Assembly: GCA_023250995.1 (NCBI GenBank)
Contig: JAHEZO010000006.1
Location: forward strand, 1-39,917
DNA length: 39,917 nt
Direction: 5' to 3'
Source: Flavobacteriales bacterium
GTDB taxonomy: Bacteria > Bacteroidota > Bacteroidia > Flavobacteriales_H > JAHEZO01
Numbering within the stretch: the stretch's first letter is position 1; each line of letters opens with the position of its first letter. Made by a program: the position numbers and the translations under genes. This document shows positions 1 to 9,000 of this stretch, one piece after another. The notes under the pieces were generated by a model. That model made no database searches. It worked only from the letters and a program-made list of their open reading frames with translations, and had not been told where the DNA came from.

Positions 1-1266
1 AATTTTTGCCTGTTTGCAATATTTATATTTTACACAATTAAGTGGCACCGGAATCCTTCCTTAAATTACTCTATTGCCCTTGGAATTTTATTTGGGTTAA
101 TTTCATTAATAAGACCTTCTAATTCAGTGGTCTTTTTATTTTTTTTATTTTATGAAATTTCTGATATCAATGAAATAAAAAAACGATATTCTCTGTTTAA
201 GGAGAAATATTTTCTAATTATCACAATTGTACTTGTCGGGTTTTTAATCTGGATTCCTCAGTTTTTATATTGGAAAATTTCTACCGGACATTTTTTCTTT
301 TATTCCTACACCCACGAAAAATTCTTTTTCAATAACCCAAAGATTCTGGAAGGATTGTTCAGCTTTAGAAAGGGTTGGCTTTTGTACACACCTATGATGG
401 TATTTGCATTATCCGGAATATTTATGATGGATAGTGAATTAAAGAAATTGAGGTTTCCAATAGTGTTTTTTGTGCTGATTAATATTTATATAGTTTTTTC
501 CTGGTGGTGCTGGTGGTATGGCGGAACATTTGGGCAGAGACCCATGATAGAAAGTTATGCGATATTAGCCATTCCCCTTTGCTCTTTTGTAAAGTTCATT
601 TCCGAAAAGAAAATATTTTATCGTGTGGCTTTTCTTTTCACGGTTTTGTTTTTTATCTGGCTTAATATTTTTCAAACTTTCCAATTTGAATACCAGTCCT
701 TGCACTGGGATGGAATGACGAAAGAACTCTATTTTAAGCAATTCTGGAAACTCGACAAGATTGAGAATTTTGATAAATATGTTGCCGGCCCTGATTATAA
801 AAAAGCGGAGACAGATGGAAAACCCGCACCAGAGGAACCAAACCAAATTCACGATTATTTTAATGGAAAAAAGGAAATTGGCAGGATTACATTTCAGCTA
901 AAGGCTTTTAATAATAAATATGTTTGTGCCGATGGAACATTAAACAATTTGGTTTTGGCCAATAAGGAAAAAGCCAGCACCTGGGAAACTTTTATATTAA
1001 TTAAATTTGAAAATAATGAATGTGCAATACTTGCCTACAACTATCGTTTTTTATGTTCCGAATTAGGAAATAAAAATGAAATTACTTCTACGAGGGAAAA
1101 AGTTGGCCCTTGGGAAACTTTTACAATGATAAACCTGAATAGTAATTTTATTGCTTTGAGGGCAAACAATGGCAAATACATGAATACAGATGAAAAATCG
1201 CTTCAGCTTTTTGCCAATTCGGGCTTTATCGGCAGGAATGAAAAATTTGAATTAATCCCTCAATGA
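1..1266 (+). CDS. GT-C-like membrane glycosyltransferase with C-terminal fascin-like beta-trefoil (5' partial)
   Basis: The frame is open from the first base, so the gene starts outside the window; 421 residues are visible. Roughly residues 1-230 are polytopic, with repeated hydrophobic segments and a Trp-rich stretch (SWWCWWYGG), like GT-C/PMT-type glycosyltransferases of Bacteroidota. The catalytic N-terminal loop would lie off-window. Residues ~295-421 form three ~40-residue repeats with the pattern 'hydrophobic-(K/R)-A-x-N-x-K-Y ... WETF', which fits a complete fascin-like beta-trefoil. The gene at 1923 has the same tail, so the two are paralogues or share a domain. The glycosyltransferase role is inferred from the fold; the trefoil may bind glycan or protein outside the membrane. 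The donor is probably a polyprenyl-phosphate sugar, as in the family. Confidence 0.7.
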   Translation, partial: NFCLFAIFIFYTIKWHRNPSLNYSIALGILFGLISLIRPSNSVVFLFFLFYEISDINEIKKRYSLFKEKYFLIITIVLVGFLIWIPQFLYWKISTGHFFFYSYTHEKFFFNNPKILEGLFSFRKGWLLYTPMMVFALSGIFMMDSELKKLRFPIVFFVLINIYIVFSWWCWWYGGTFGQRPMIESYAILAIPLCSFVKFISEKKIFYRVAFLFTVLFFIWLNIFQTFQFEYQSLHWDGMTKELYFKQFWKLDKIENFDKYVAGPDYKKAETDGKPAPEEPNQIHDYFNGKKEIGRITFQLKAFNNKYVCADGTLNNLVLANKEKASTWETFILIKFENNECAILAYNYRFLCSELGNKNEITSTREKVGPWETFTMINLNSNFIALRANNGKYMNTDEKSLQLFANSGFIGRNEKFELIPQ

Positions 1267-1300
1267 TTCTGCTGCTTGCAACACTCCAACTAAATTAACT

Positions 1301-1321
1301 ATTCCTAAAGAAATTAGGAAT
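1301..1321 (+). terminator. Stem-loop after the first glycosyltransferase gene
   Basis: ATTCCTAA and TTAGGAAT pair as a perfect 8-bp stem around a 5-nt loop, 35 bp past the stop codon at 1266. No strong T-run follows, so this is a possible weak terminator or RNA-stabilising hairpin. Confidence 0.4.
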
Positions 1322-1404
1322 CTTCAAATACTCTGTTGTGTCGGTTAACCATAAATTTGATTTAAGTAACAAGGCCTTTCATTGGCAAAACAACCTTTTT
1401 TGTT

Positions 1405-1679
1405 ATGGTCTTTTGCCCCATATTGTTTTTATAATATTTTTTTCCGGTTTTTTTTATCGTTTATTATCTTTTGCCCGGTGGATTGAAAAATTATTTTATC
1501 GTTTTTGCCAGCGTGCTTTTTTATGCAGGGGGCGCACCCACTTTTGTATTTGTTTTATCTGAGCAGTGATTTTTGATTTTTTCGTTGCACACTTTTTCCT
1601 TTTAAGCACCACCAAATTGGAAAATTGGAATTTTTTTTCCTGTTCGGCAATATGTGGAAATTGCCTTCAATCCATTTAA
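1405..1679 (+). pseudogene. Remnant of an AlgI-like (MBOAT) O-acyltransferase N-terminus
   Basis: Reading from ATG 1405 gives MVFCPILFL, a stop (TAA 1432-1434), then YFFPVFFIVYYLLPGGLKN and YFIVFASVLFYAGGAPTFVF up to TGA at 1567. This matches the usual start of AlgI/DltB-like MBOAT proteins (a first hydrophobic helix, LLP..LKN, then the LFYA.G.P motif). A shifted frame from 1569 continues with IFDFFVAHFFLL, the place where the family has a short 'S-T-hydrophobic-D-F/Y' segment, and stops at 1677. The rest of the ~470-residue protein is absent. At least one stop and one frameshift mark it as decayed. The remaining bases to 1922 contain only a short open stretch (1654-1794, about 46 codons) that I do not recognise. 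Confidence 0.6.
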
Positions 1680-1922
1680 TGAAAATTACTCTCCTATAAT
1701 GAAGGCATATATCACCTTGAAATATTACCCGATTCGATTGAAAGTCCGAAAAAATTCAGAATTATTCCTTTTGATAATTGACCATTATTTTTAATTAGTA
1801 ATTCAGTAATTTTGTTTATAAAGTTTACCCTTTTTACTATTCAGTATATTTACCCCCATTTTGAACCCTGTTTTATTATAAACGCCAATGAAGAAACAGG
1901 TGAAAAAAAATGACCTGTATTT

Positions 1923-3917
1923 ATGCACCATTTTTTTAATAAACTTTCTCTTTATAATTTCCTTCCTCAAATTGCTCTTGCCATATTTTTACTAATGGGA
2001 ATTTTAGTTTTTCGTGACTATGGTATGGGCTGGGATGAATACGCCCAAATGATTGATAAGGGGGAAACCGCCTATTCCTTTATTACAAACCGGGATGCAG
2101 AAAAATACTTAAAGAATCCGGATGTTTACCAGGGGCCGGCCTTTGAATTGCTTCTTACGGCATCTCAAAAAGCATTCAAAATAACTGATTCAAGAACCAT
2201 ATATTTTTTCAGGCATATCGTAACTTTTATTTTTTATTGGCTTTCAGGAATTGCATTTTTTATCCTTTTGAAAAAATCATATTCGGATACTTTTATAGTA
2301 TTTATTGGTATTTGCTGGTACTTTCTGATGCCGAGAATTTTTGCAGATTCTTTTTATAACTCCAAGGATGTTCCTTTTCTCGCAATGAATATTATTTGCA
2401 TACTGTTTATGATAAAATTTTTTGAAAAGCCTTCCTGGAAATCGGGTATTTTGCATGGGTTGTTTTGCGGTTTTATGATGGATATCCGGCTAATGGGGAT
2501 TCTCCTTCCGGCAGTAACTTGCTTTGTTTTGGCCATAAAAATTGCCGGGAGCAGGGACAGGGTGCAAAAAGGAAAATTATTCCTGGTGCCTTTTATTATT
2601 TTCATTTTATCAACCCTTGTATTTACCATTGCTTTTTGGCCTGTTTTATGGCTCAACCCGATTCATCATTTTATTAAAGGTCTAAAAGAAATGAGCCGGT
2701 TCACATGGATAAGCACCACTCTTTACTGTGGTGAATATGTTCAAACCAATAAACTACCCTGGCATTATGATTCCCTTTGGCTATTGATTACAACACCTTT
2801 GCAATATATTTTCTTTTTTTCAGCAGGTATTTTCCTAACGATAAAAACTTTTTTCTCCTTTGATAAAAAAAGAATTTCAAACCTCAAGCCCGAGTTTATT
2901 TCAATTCTGATTTTTTTTATTCCGCTCATTGTAATTATAATTCTTCATTCGGTGGAATATGATGCCTGGCGACATGTGTTTTTTCTTTATGGCCCTTTGT
3001 GTATTCTTTCCATAAGAGGAATGCAGGAAATCAAAAATTTACTTATCCCATTTATCAAGCCTGTTTTTATTAATGCAGGAATAATTTTAATTACCTTGCC
3101 AATTGCATTTAAAATGATTGAGATGCATCCTTATCAGAACATTTATTTTAACCGCCTTGTTGGCCCAAATGCCGGTGCCGCAAGGTTTAAATATGAATTG
3201 GATTACTGGGGGCTGGCCAACCGGGAAGCACTTGAAAAATTATTTTTAAAAACTGATGACAAAATTATTACTGTATATTCTCCAAATGTGAACTGTAACC
3301 TCAGCGCTGGCATTCTTCCCGTAAATATGAGAGAAAAATTTAAATTTATTAATCATGATTTGGCAAATTATTTTATATCTGATTACAGGTGGGCAAGGCA
3401 TGAACTTAATGACCTTAAAAGAATTGATTCAATAAAAGTGGATGGGGCGGTAATTTCTTCAACCTATATTTTAAATATGGAGAAAAGAAAAATTATTCAC
3501 TTGAAAGCTTCCAATAAAATGTATCTGGGAGTTGACCAAAATTTGAGCAATTTAATTTTTGCCAAAAAGGACGAACCAAGCATAAATGAAACATTTACTT
3601 TGATAAGGCTTGAAGGAAACAATTATGCCATTGTATCTAATGAAGAGCATTTTCTTTGCTCTGAATTGGAGAATAAAAATGAGCTTACTGCCACAAGAAC
3701 TAAGGCGGGTGAATGGGAAACTTTTAAATTGATTAATCTGGATAGCAATTTTGTTGCATTAAAAGCTTATAACAATAAATATTTAAGTATGGAAGAAAAA
3801 ACTTTTCAAATTTTGGCAAAAGCGGATACAATTGGGAAAAACGAAAAGTTTGAACTTATTGAAGGTTGTTTTGGCTGCAAACTTTTTCCGAAAGGCTATA
3901 TTTATTCTGAACCATAA
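1923..3917 (+). CDS. GT39/PMT-like membrane glycosyltransferase with C-terminal fascin-like beta-trefoil
   Basis: 664 residues. The N-terminal helix (~13-30) is followed by DYGMGWDEY (residues 32-40), the acidic first-loop motif of GT-C enzymes (D38/E39), and by about ten further hydrophobic segments up to ~residue 400, including MPRIFADSFYNSKDVPF, typical of the PMT_2 family. A soluble part follows. Residues ~521-640 form three trefoil repeats closely matching those of the gene ending at 1266 (CSELENKNE, TRTKAGEWETF). By family it would transfer a sugar from a polyprenyl-phosphate donor on the outer face of the inner membrane. The acceptor is unknown. ATG 1923 is chosen because the first hydrophobic segment begins directly after it. 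The fused beta-trefoil is unusual for this class. Confidence 0.72.
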   Translation: MHHFFNKLSLYNFLPQIALAIFLLMGILVFRDYGMGWDEYAQMIDKGETAYSFITNRDAEKYLKNPDVYQGPAFELLLTASQKAFKITDSRTIYFFRHIVTFIFYWLSGIAFFILLKKSYSDTFIVFIGICWYFLMPRIFADSFYNSKDVPFLAMNIICILFMIKFFEKPSWKSGILHGLFCGFMMDIRLMGILLPAVTCFVLAIKIAGSRDRVQKGKLFLVPFIIFILSTLVFTIAFWPVLWLNPIHHFIKGLKEMSRFTWISTTLYCGEYVQTNKLPWHYDSLWLLITTPLQYIFFFSAGIFLTIKTFFSFDKKRISNLKPEFISILIFFIPLIVIIILHSVEYDAWRHVFFLYGPLCILSIRGMQEIKNLLIPFIKPVFINAGIILITLPIAFKMIEMHPYQNIYFNRLVGPNAGAARFKYELDYWGLANREALEKLFLKTDDKIITVYSPNVNCNLSAGILPVNMREKFKFINHDLANYFISDYRWARHELNDLKRIDSIKVDGAVISSTYILNMEKRKIIHLKASNKMYLGVDQNLSNLIFAKKDEPSINETFTLIRLEGNNYAIVSNEEHFLCSELENKNELTATRTKAGEWETFKLINLDSNFVALKAYNNKYLSMEEKTFQILAKADTIGKNEKFELIEGCFGCKLFPKGYIYSEP

Positions 3918-3931
3918 ATCTTTACTTTTTC

Positions 3932-3952
3932 TTCCACTAAACCATGGTGGAA
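3932..3952. terminator. Possible bidirectional hairpin between convergent genes
   Basis: TTCCAC (3932-3937) pairs with GTGGAA (3947-3952) in the 54-bp gap between two converging genes. T-rich sequence lies on the left side and TAACTTTT on the right. The stem is only 6 bp, so the call is tentative. Confidence 0.35.
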
Positions 3953-3971
3953 TAACTTTTAAGTATAAATG

Positions 3972-5945
3972 CTAAGAATTTGACTTCCTTCCTTTAAACG
4001 ACAATTTCATACTATTTATATATACAGGCATTTTCTCTTTGTTCCAGATATAAGTTACTAAAAAGCTGTTCGATAAAATAGGATTCGTGAATGAGTTGGA
4101 TAGGCTAATTACAAAATTATTTTCTGCATCCGGGGATAGTGTTGAAACATCCAGACTTTTATACGAAACAGATTCTTTGCTTTGGGTTTCTATGGAAGAA
4201 ACAAGAAACAATGAATTTTTGGGTATCGCAGAATCTTTTTTCAAAGAAATAGAAACGGTTGTAATAAATTCACCTTCTTTTTTTGTTATTAATTCATTTT
4301 GGCTTATTCTGAAGGTGGGCCCAAATTCTTCATTTTCGAGGTTTAACCCCTGGGAAATTGTTGTGCCTGAACTATCATTATAGTAATTTTTTTCCTGCAG
4401 AATTTCTGTGATGAAATCACCTTGGTCTGTTTTTTTTCTATGAAATAGATAAACATTCTTTTGGCCCAATAATGATTCCCATTCAGGATCTGAAAATAAT
4501 TCCTCCAATTTAATATTAAATGATTCCGGGGTGAGGGGATAAGGATTGTTAGATTTTACCAGCAAAATATAATCCGCATCATCCACCACCGGGAAAAGGT
4601 ATATAACATCACGAAAAGCCAAATGCGAAACCAAAGGTGAACTGGCACTCACTTTGGCTGTATCCGGAATTAGTGCCATGGCTCCTTCAATTTTTTCCCG
4701 GTCGAAATCGCAGCCATAATGCCAGGGGCTGTAAAACCGGGCATTCAACGGCTCATACCATAAAGAAACCCGGTGTTCTAATTTATGAAACGTAGTAACC
4801 AGGGTGGAAACACAAACACCCGCTGCGAAAATCAATGATTTTAAATAGGTGGTTAAACTGCTTATCCAGATAAATAATGCAATCGAAATAACAGGAACAA
4901 ATTCTATTGAATATTGATAATTTAAACCCCACCGTTCAACAAAATCATTTAGTACCTTTTGACCAAATATCGGAATCAAAAAAATAAAAAATTTTGGTTT
5001 AAAAAAAAGTACAAATCCTCCTGACAAAAATAAGGTGATGTACATTTCTCTTTTTATTCCATCAGCTTCGGGCCAGTTCAGGTGATTGATAAAAAAAAGT
5101 TTAAAAAAATAAAATGGCCTGGTAACTATAGTGGTTAGGGCTTCTCCCAGGTTGTTCCCCAACGCCTTGAATGCAAAATGGTGATATCCTTTTTCGGGAT
5201 TCAGGTTTCCCAAATGAGGCATTAGAACTTTTACCACTAAAACAAAATACACTGAAGCAATAGCACAAAGAACAATCCCGCTGAATAAAAGTTTTTTGTC
5301 TTTGTAATGAATTGCTGCCAGCCCAAGGCTTATGAATACTGCCCACAAGGCCATATTCTCTTTGGTAATAAGTATGGCGACAAAGGTTAGCAAGGCAGGC
5401 CATTTCCTTTTCTGCTCAAAATAATAAATAAACCATGGAACGATGCAGGCAGCCACCACGTTATCATGGTAATCGAAAGCAAGGGCTGAATATATTCCCC
5501 ACATTGAAAAAAAATGGATTGCGGCTAATTCAGGAATCCGGGAATAAATGTTATTCCGGCTTTTAAAATAGGTGTAAACCCCAAAACCTCCCAAAAGAAG
5601 AGCAACAATTTGTACCATTAGCATGGAATAGGAACCTAGGAACCAATAGATGGGGGAAACCAATGGGGTTATCAAAGAAAAATGATCTGCTAAAGGGTTG
5701 GAAAATCTGTCCTTCATTAATACACAATCATTGGATCGGAAATGTGCAAAATCGAAGAGGGCATTATTGAATAAACCTAAATCAAATGCATAAGTGCGGT
5801 AGTTGAAATGATTAATAAAAGAAATTGAACAAAAAATAATTCCGAAACAAATCAGGATGATTTGAATCGGAGTGATTTTTTTTAAAACATTTAATTGATT
5901 CATTTTAATAAAATTGAATAAAACATTTTTTATTTTTCGAGTCAA
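3972..5945 (-). CDS. DUF2079 family polytopic membrane protein
   Basis: 657 residues from a TTG whose last two bases overlap the TGA stop of the upstream hydrolase gene. An ATG 14 codons further in (5903) is an equally good start. The DUF2079 signature is clear: 'YAFDLGLFNNALFDF' early on, 'DHFSLITPLVSPIYW', 'FDYHDN' and 'ITKEN' in order, with about ten membrane segments up to ~residue 400. Residues ~430-657 look soluble and beta-rich. DUF2079 is a GT-C-like fold family of unproven activity, so a sugar-transfer role is only inferred. The overlap implies co-transcription and perhaps translational coupling with the GH5-like gene. Confidence 0.8.
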   Translation of the reverse strand: MTRKIKNVLFNFIKMNQLNVLKKITPIQIILICFGIIFCSISFINHFNYRTYAFDLGLFNNALFDFAHFRSNDCVLMKDRFSNPLADHFSLITPLVSPIYWFLGSYSMLMVQIVALLLGGFGVYTYFKSRNNIYSRIPELAAIHFFSMWGIYSALAFDYHDNVVAACIVPWFIYYFEQKRKWPALLTFVAILITKENMALWAVFISLGLAAIHYKDKKLLFSGIVLCAIASVYFVLVVKVLMPHLGNLNPEKGYHHFAFKALGNNLGEALTTIVTRPFYFFKLFFINHLNWPEADGIKREMYITLFLSGGFVLFFKPKFFIFLIPIFGQKVLNDFVERWGLNYQYSIEFVPVISIALFIWISSLTTYLKSLIFAAGVCVSTLVTTFHKLEHRVSLWYEPLNARFYSPWHYGCDFDREKIEGAMALIPDTAKVSASSPLVSHLAFRDVIYLFPVVDDADYILLVKSNNPYPLTPESFNIKLEELFSDPEWESLLGQKNVYLFHRKKTDQGDFITEILQEKNYYNDSSGTTISQGLNLENEEFGPTFRISQNELITKKEGEFITTVSISLKKDSAIPKNSLFLVSSIETQSKESVSYKSLDVSTLSPDAENNFVISLSNSFTNPILSNSFLVTYIWNKEKMPVYINSMKLSFKGRKSNS

Positions 5946-7432
5946 TTTATTTCCTTAATCGGAACTAATTTTAAGACTCCCAGATTTACACCTGATAAAT
6001 TCTCACTTAAAATTTTCACAGAATCAGGCAAAACTTCCCCTCTTGCCATATTAAATAAAGTTGCGGAAGCCATCCAATGAAAATATTGAAAGTTACCAAA
6101 AAGCTCGAAACTTCCGTCTGGTTTGCTTACGGAATAAAACGAGTGAACCCAATTTTCATCCCATCCTAAAACAACTCCGCCAGCTATGGGATTGTTGTTG
6201 TTATCAAATAATTTTCCCTCTAACCTGAAGTGATTCAATCCCGAATAGTTGTAATAATTGGGCATACAAACGCAGCTATCTTTAATCCCGTTGTTTTCAA
6301 ATTCTCTAAAAGCTTCGGTAATTGGCTTTGGCTTACCTGAAACTAAATTCCCTTTTTTTGTTACTGTTTCACCTTCCCTGCTCATAACCCCCAAATAGTT
6401 TGGATAAAACACCTTCCAGTCAACATCCTTATATTGCCACCATGAATAACCGGATCCTCCACAGTTGTACACTTGTTTTAATGTTTTTCTTGCAAATGAT
6501 AATTGCCGGGTGTATGGAATAGAATCATCATCTGCCGGAAATCCTGTTTCGCCAATTATCCATGGTTTTTTTACATATTTTCCATACCAATAGGTTTCAT
6601 TCATTACCTGTTCGGGTTCATATTCATAAGGATGAAAGGAAACAAAATCAACCGCCAGTAGGTTTGGATCCCATTCAAAAACTTCTCTAACTCCGGCCAA
6701 TCCAACTGTAAATAATTGGTTTGGGGCATATTTATTCATTAGTTTTTTCCACCTTGAAGTTATTTCAAATGGTCCGGTTTTTTTTCTTTCGAGAGAATCA
6801 AAGTAAAGGGGTTCGTTAAAAAAATCATAAGCCAAAATAGTACTGTCAGAATTAAATTCACTCACAAATTTTATCAAATGTTGTTCGGGTAAGGAATATC
6901 CGGGTAACGTTTGAATCAGAAAAATAACTTTTAGTCCATTACTACTGGCGATAAAAAGCAAATCGCGGATAGCATTAAAATATTCTTTATAATTTTCATC
7001 TTCCCTAAATGAAATCTCTTTGTGACCCTCATTTCCGGTACTTGCAGAAATGGATAATTTTTGAGCGGTTTTATCAAAATTTAATTCCCCTATTCCAACA
7101 ATCCGAATGGTATTGAAGCCCATTTCGCTGATCATTTCAAATTCCGACATCAATTGTTTAAGGCAGGATTCTTTGGTGGTAAACTTATGCTTTGAATCAG
7201 AATTATAATCAGGAAAAATGCATGGCCATAAATTCTTTCCATCTGTTTGGAGAGATATTTTGCAATTTAAGACCATTGGGAAAAATATTTTTTCATGGAA
7301 CCTAAAAATATTATCAGTTATAGAAACGAACCCGGGAGAAGTTTTTTTTTTATCAATGAAATAAAATGGATAGGCCAAATAAATTATTGCAGAGATTGAA
7401 AAAATAATAAATACATATAGGTACTTTTTCAT
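5942..7432 (-). CDS. Membrane-anchored GH5-like glycoside hydrolase
   Basis: 496 residues. Residues 5-24 form an N-terminal signal-anchor helix. A TIM-barrel cellulase-like domain spans about residues 90-380: GFNTIRIVG (beta strand with Arg), AYDFFNEP with the probable acid/base Glu207, FVSFHPYEYEP, WIIGETGFP with the probable nucleophile Glu295, and the aromatic YSWWQYKD near the active site. This is the clan GH-A pattern. Residues ~400-490 (EGKLFDNNNNPIAGG...PDGSFELFG) look like a carboxypeptidase-regulatory or transthyretin-like beta domain. It probably acts on a beta-glycan in the periplasm or at the cell surface; the substrate is not predictable. It overlaps the DUF2079 gene downstream. 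Confidence 0.75.
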   Translation of the reverse strand: MKKYLYVFIIFSISAIIYLAYPFYFIDKKKTSPGFVSITDNIFRFHEKIFFPMVLNCKISLQTDGKNLWPCIFPDYNSDSKHKFTTKESCLKQLMSEFEMISEMGFNTIRIVGIGELNFDKTAQKLSISASTGNEGHKEISFREDENYKEYFNAIRDLLFIASSNGLKVIFLIQTLPGYSLPEQHLIKFVSEFNSDSTILAYDFFNEPLYFDSLERKKTGPFEITSRWKKLMNKYAPNQLFTVGLAGVREVFEWDPNLLAVDFVSFHPYEYEPEQVMNETYWYGKYVKKPWIIGETGFPADDDSIPYTRQLSFARKTLKQVYNCGGSGYSWWQYKDVDWKVFYPNYLGVMSREGETVTKKGNLVSGKPKPITEAFREFENNGIKDSCVCMPNYYNYSGLNHFRLEGKLFDNNNNPIAGGVVLGWDENWVHSFYSVSKPDGSFELFGNFQYFHWMASATLFNMARGEVLPDSVKILSENLSGVNLGVLKLVPIKEIN

Positions 7433-7472
7433 AGATGAAATTTGCCAGGCATTAATCCCTTCTTAATCCCCA

Positions 7473-7501
7473 TTTTCCGAAGATATTTATTAATAAATTT
7501 G
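7473..7501 (+). promoter_or_regulatory. Candidate Bacteroidota promoter for the gene at 7551
   Basis: TAAATTTG at 7494-7501 matches the -7 consensus TAnnTTTG exactly. A degenerate -33 element (TTTT, 7473-7476) lies 17 bp upstream. The expected transcript would begin near 7508, leaving a leader of about 40 nt. On the opposite strand, TATTTTTG (7516-7509) is also an exact -7 match and could serve the divergent hydrolase gene, but no TTTG lies at -33 there. Confidence 0.35.
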
Positions 7502-7550
7502 TTTCCGGCAAAAATAGTTTTAAATCAGTTTGTTTTATGAAAACCCGGAG

Positions 7551-8993
7551 ATGAAAATATTTGTGAAAATTGCTTTTTGCCTTTTCCTTTTGTTTTCGGT
7601 TGTTTTTTCCTTTAAAAGGTATTATTACTTTACTCTGGAGGGTGATTTGCCTGCCATTGTTTTGCCCGATTCGGGTTTTTATCAAACTGTAATGGATGAT
7701 CCCTTCGGGTTAAATGTAATTCTTCACGATTCTGTTTATCCTGCTACAAATCGTTTTTTTACTCATCTTGAAATTGAATGGTGTTTTAAAACACTTCCAT
7801 TTTGCTTTCAAAAACTTTCTACTCCTGTTAAAAGCATATATTATTCCTGTGCATTGGTAAAAACAGGCGTTCAATTCTTTTTGATTTTTCTAATGGCCTT
7901 TGTTATTACCGGAAGCCGAAAATTTTTTGGCTTTGATTTTTTATTTGTTGGTGTTCTCCTAATTCCATTTTTTCAAACTTTCGGGTTTAATCAATGGATG
8001 GGTATTATTGATCATTCAATAACCTACACTTTTTTTTATGCTCTTTCTTTAGGATTGGTTATGGCTTTTTTTCTACCCTTTTTTTATAATTGGTTTCACA
8101 AAGGATCATTAAAGATTAATTATTTAACTTTTATTCTCCTTATTTGCCTTTTGGTAATTATTTCTTTCAACGGACCGCTTAACCCTCCACTGATACTTTT
8201 AATTGGTTTAACCATTATTTTTAATTTTTTTTCCGGAATTTTTTTTTCTTTTAATGCAATTTCTATTTTTGAAAAAATCAAGATTTCATTAAAATCCATC
8301 CCATTAAACTTGTTTTTATTAATTTTCCTTGCCTGTTTAATGAGTGGGTATTCCTTTTACATTGGTTTAAATAACTCAGAAAATCTTTGGGAAAAAATTT
8401 CACTTGGTGAACGATACTCCCGCCTTCCTTCAGGTCTCTGGAATCAATATCTATCCGTACCAGGTCCGGTTTTGCTGATTACAATATTAATTTTAAATGT
8501 TTTTATTATTTATTTCCTTAAAGATGATTTGAAAAAGAAAAAAATCTTTTTCCTTCTTAAATGGTTTGCCATTTTGTGTTTAATTTATATTTTGCTTCTC
8601 CCGCTGGGTGGTTACAGGTCGTACAGGCCCGATATTATTCGTAGGGATACCATTTTGCCTGTTACTTTAGGACTTTTATTTTTTTATGGTTTGACTGCAT
8701 TTTATATTATTAAAACCGTTTCGGTTAAATACAAAAAACCATATTATTCTCTAATTTTTATTGTAGGACTAATATTTTTTGTTCACGATTTTGAGTTGAG
8801 AAAATACAACCTCTGCGAAAGAAACGCTTTCGAAAAAATATCCCAATCGCCCGACCGGGTTGTTTTTCTGGATAACGATTGTTCGGTGATGAACTGGGGA
8901 AAAACGCTCGATACCGCAAATTCAGAAAACAAAACAAAAGTGTTGCTTTATTGGGGGGTAATCAAAGAAAAGAAATTATATTATCAAAAATAA
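7551..8993 (+). CDS. Uncharacterised polytopic membrane protein
   Basis: 480 residues from ATG 7551. An in-frame TTG at 7530 would add seven residues, but the ATG sits directly before the first hydrophobic segment and is preferred. At least nine hydrophobic helices span about residues 5-420, followed by a short soluble tail containing RVVFLDNDCSVMNWGKTLD. There is a conserved-looking loop before the first internal helices (LPDSGFYQTVMDDPFG). It resembles the multi-spanning hypothetical proteins found in Bacteroidota polysaccharide loci but I recognise no named family. It ends 7 bp before the converging GT2 gene. A role in glycan export or transfer is inferred from neighbours only. Confidence 0.7.
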   Translation: MKIFVKIAFCLFLLFSVVFSFKRYYYFTLEGDLPAIVLPDSGFYQTVMDDPFGLNVILHDSVYPATNRFFTHLEIEWCFKTLPFCFQKLSTPVKSIYYSCALVKTGVQFFLIFLMAFVITGSRKFFGFDFLFVGVLLIPFFQTFGFNQWMGIIDHSITYTFFYALSLGLVMAFFLPFFYNWFHKGSLKINYLTFILLICLLVIISFNGPLNPPLILLIGLTIIFNFFSGIFFSFNAISIFEKIKISLKSIPLNLFLLIFLACLMSGYSFYIGLNNSENLWEKISLGERYSRLPSGLWNQYLSVPGPVLLITILILNVFIIYFLKDDLKKKKIFFLLKWFAILCLIYILLLPLGGYRSYRPDIIRRDTILPVTLGLLFFYGLTAFYIIKTVSVKYKKPYYSLIFIVGLIFFVHDFELRKYNLCERNAFEKISQSPDRVVFLDNDCSVMNWGKTLDTANSENKTKVLLYWGVIKEKKLYYQK

Positions 8994-9000
8994 AAACAGG

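Noticed and set aside
1338-1562. 74-codon open frame on the plus strand
   Set aside because: The MBOAT-like reading lies in a different frame of the same bases, so this frame is a shadow of the pseudogene.
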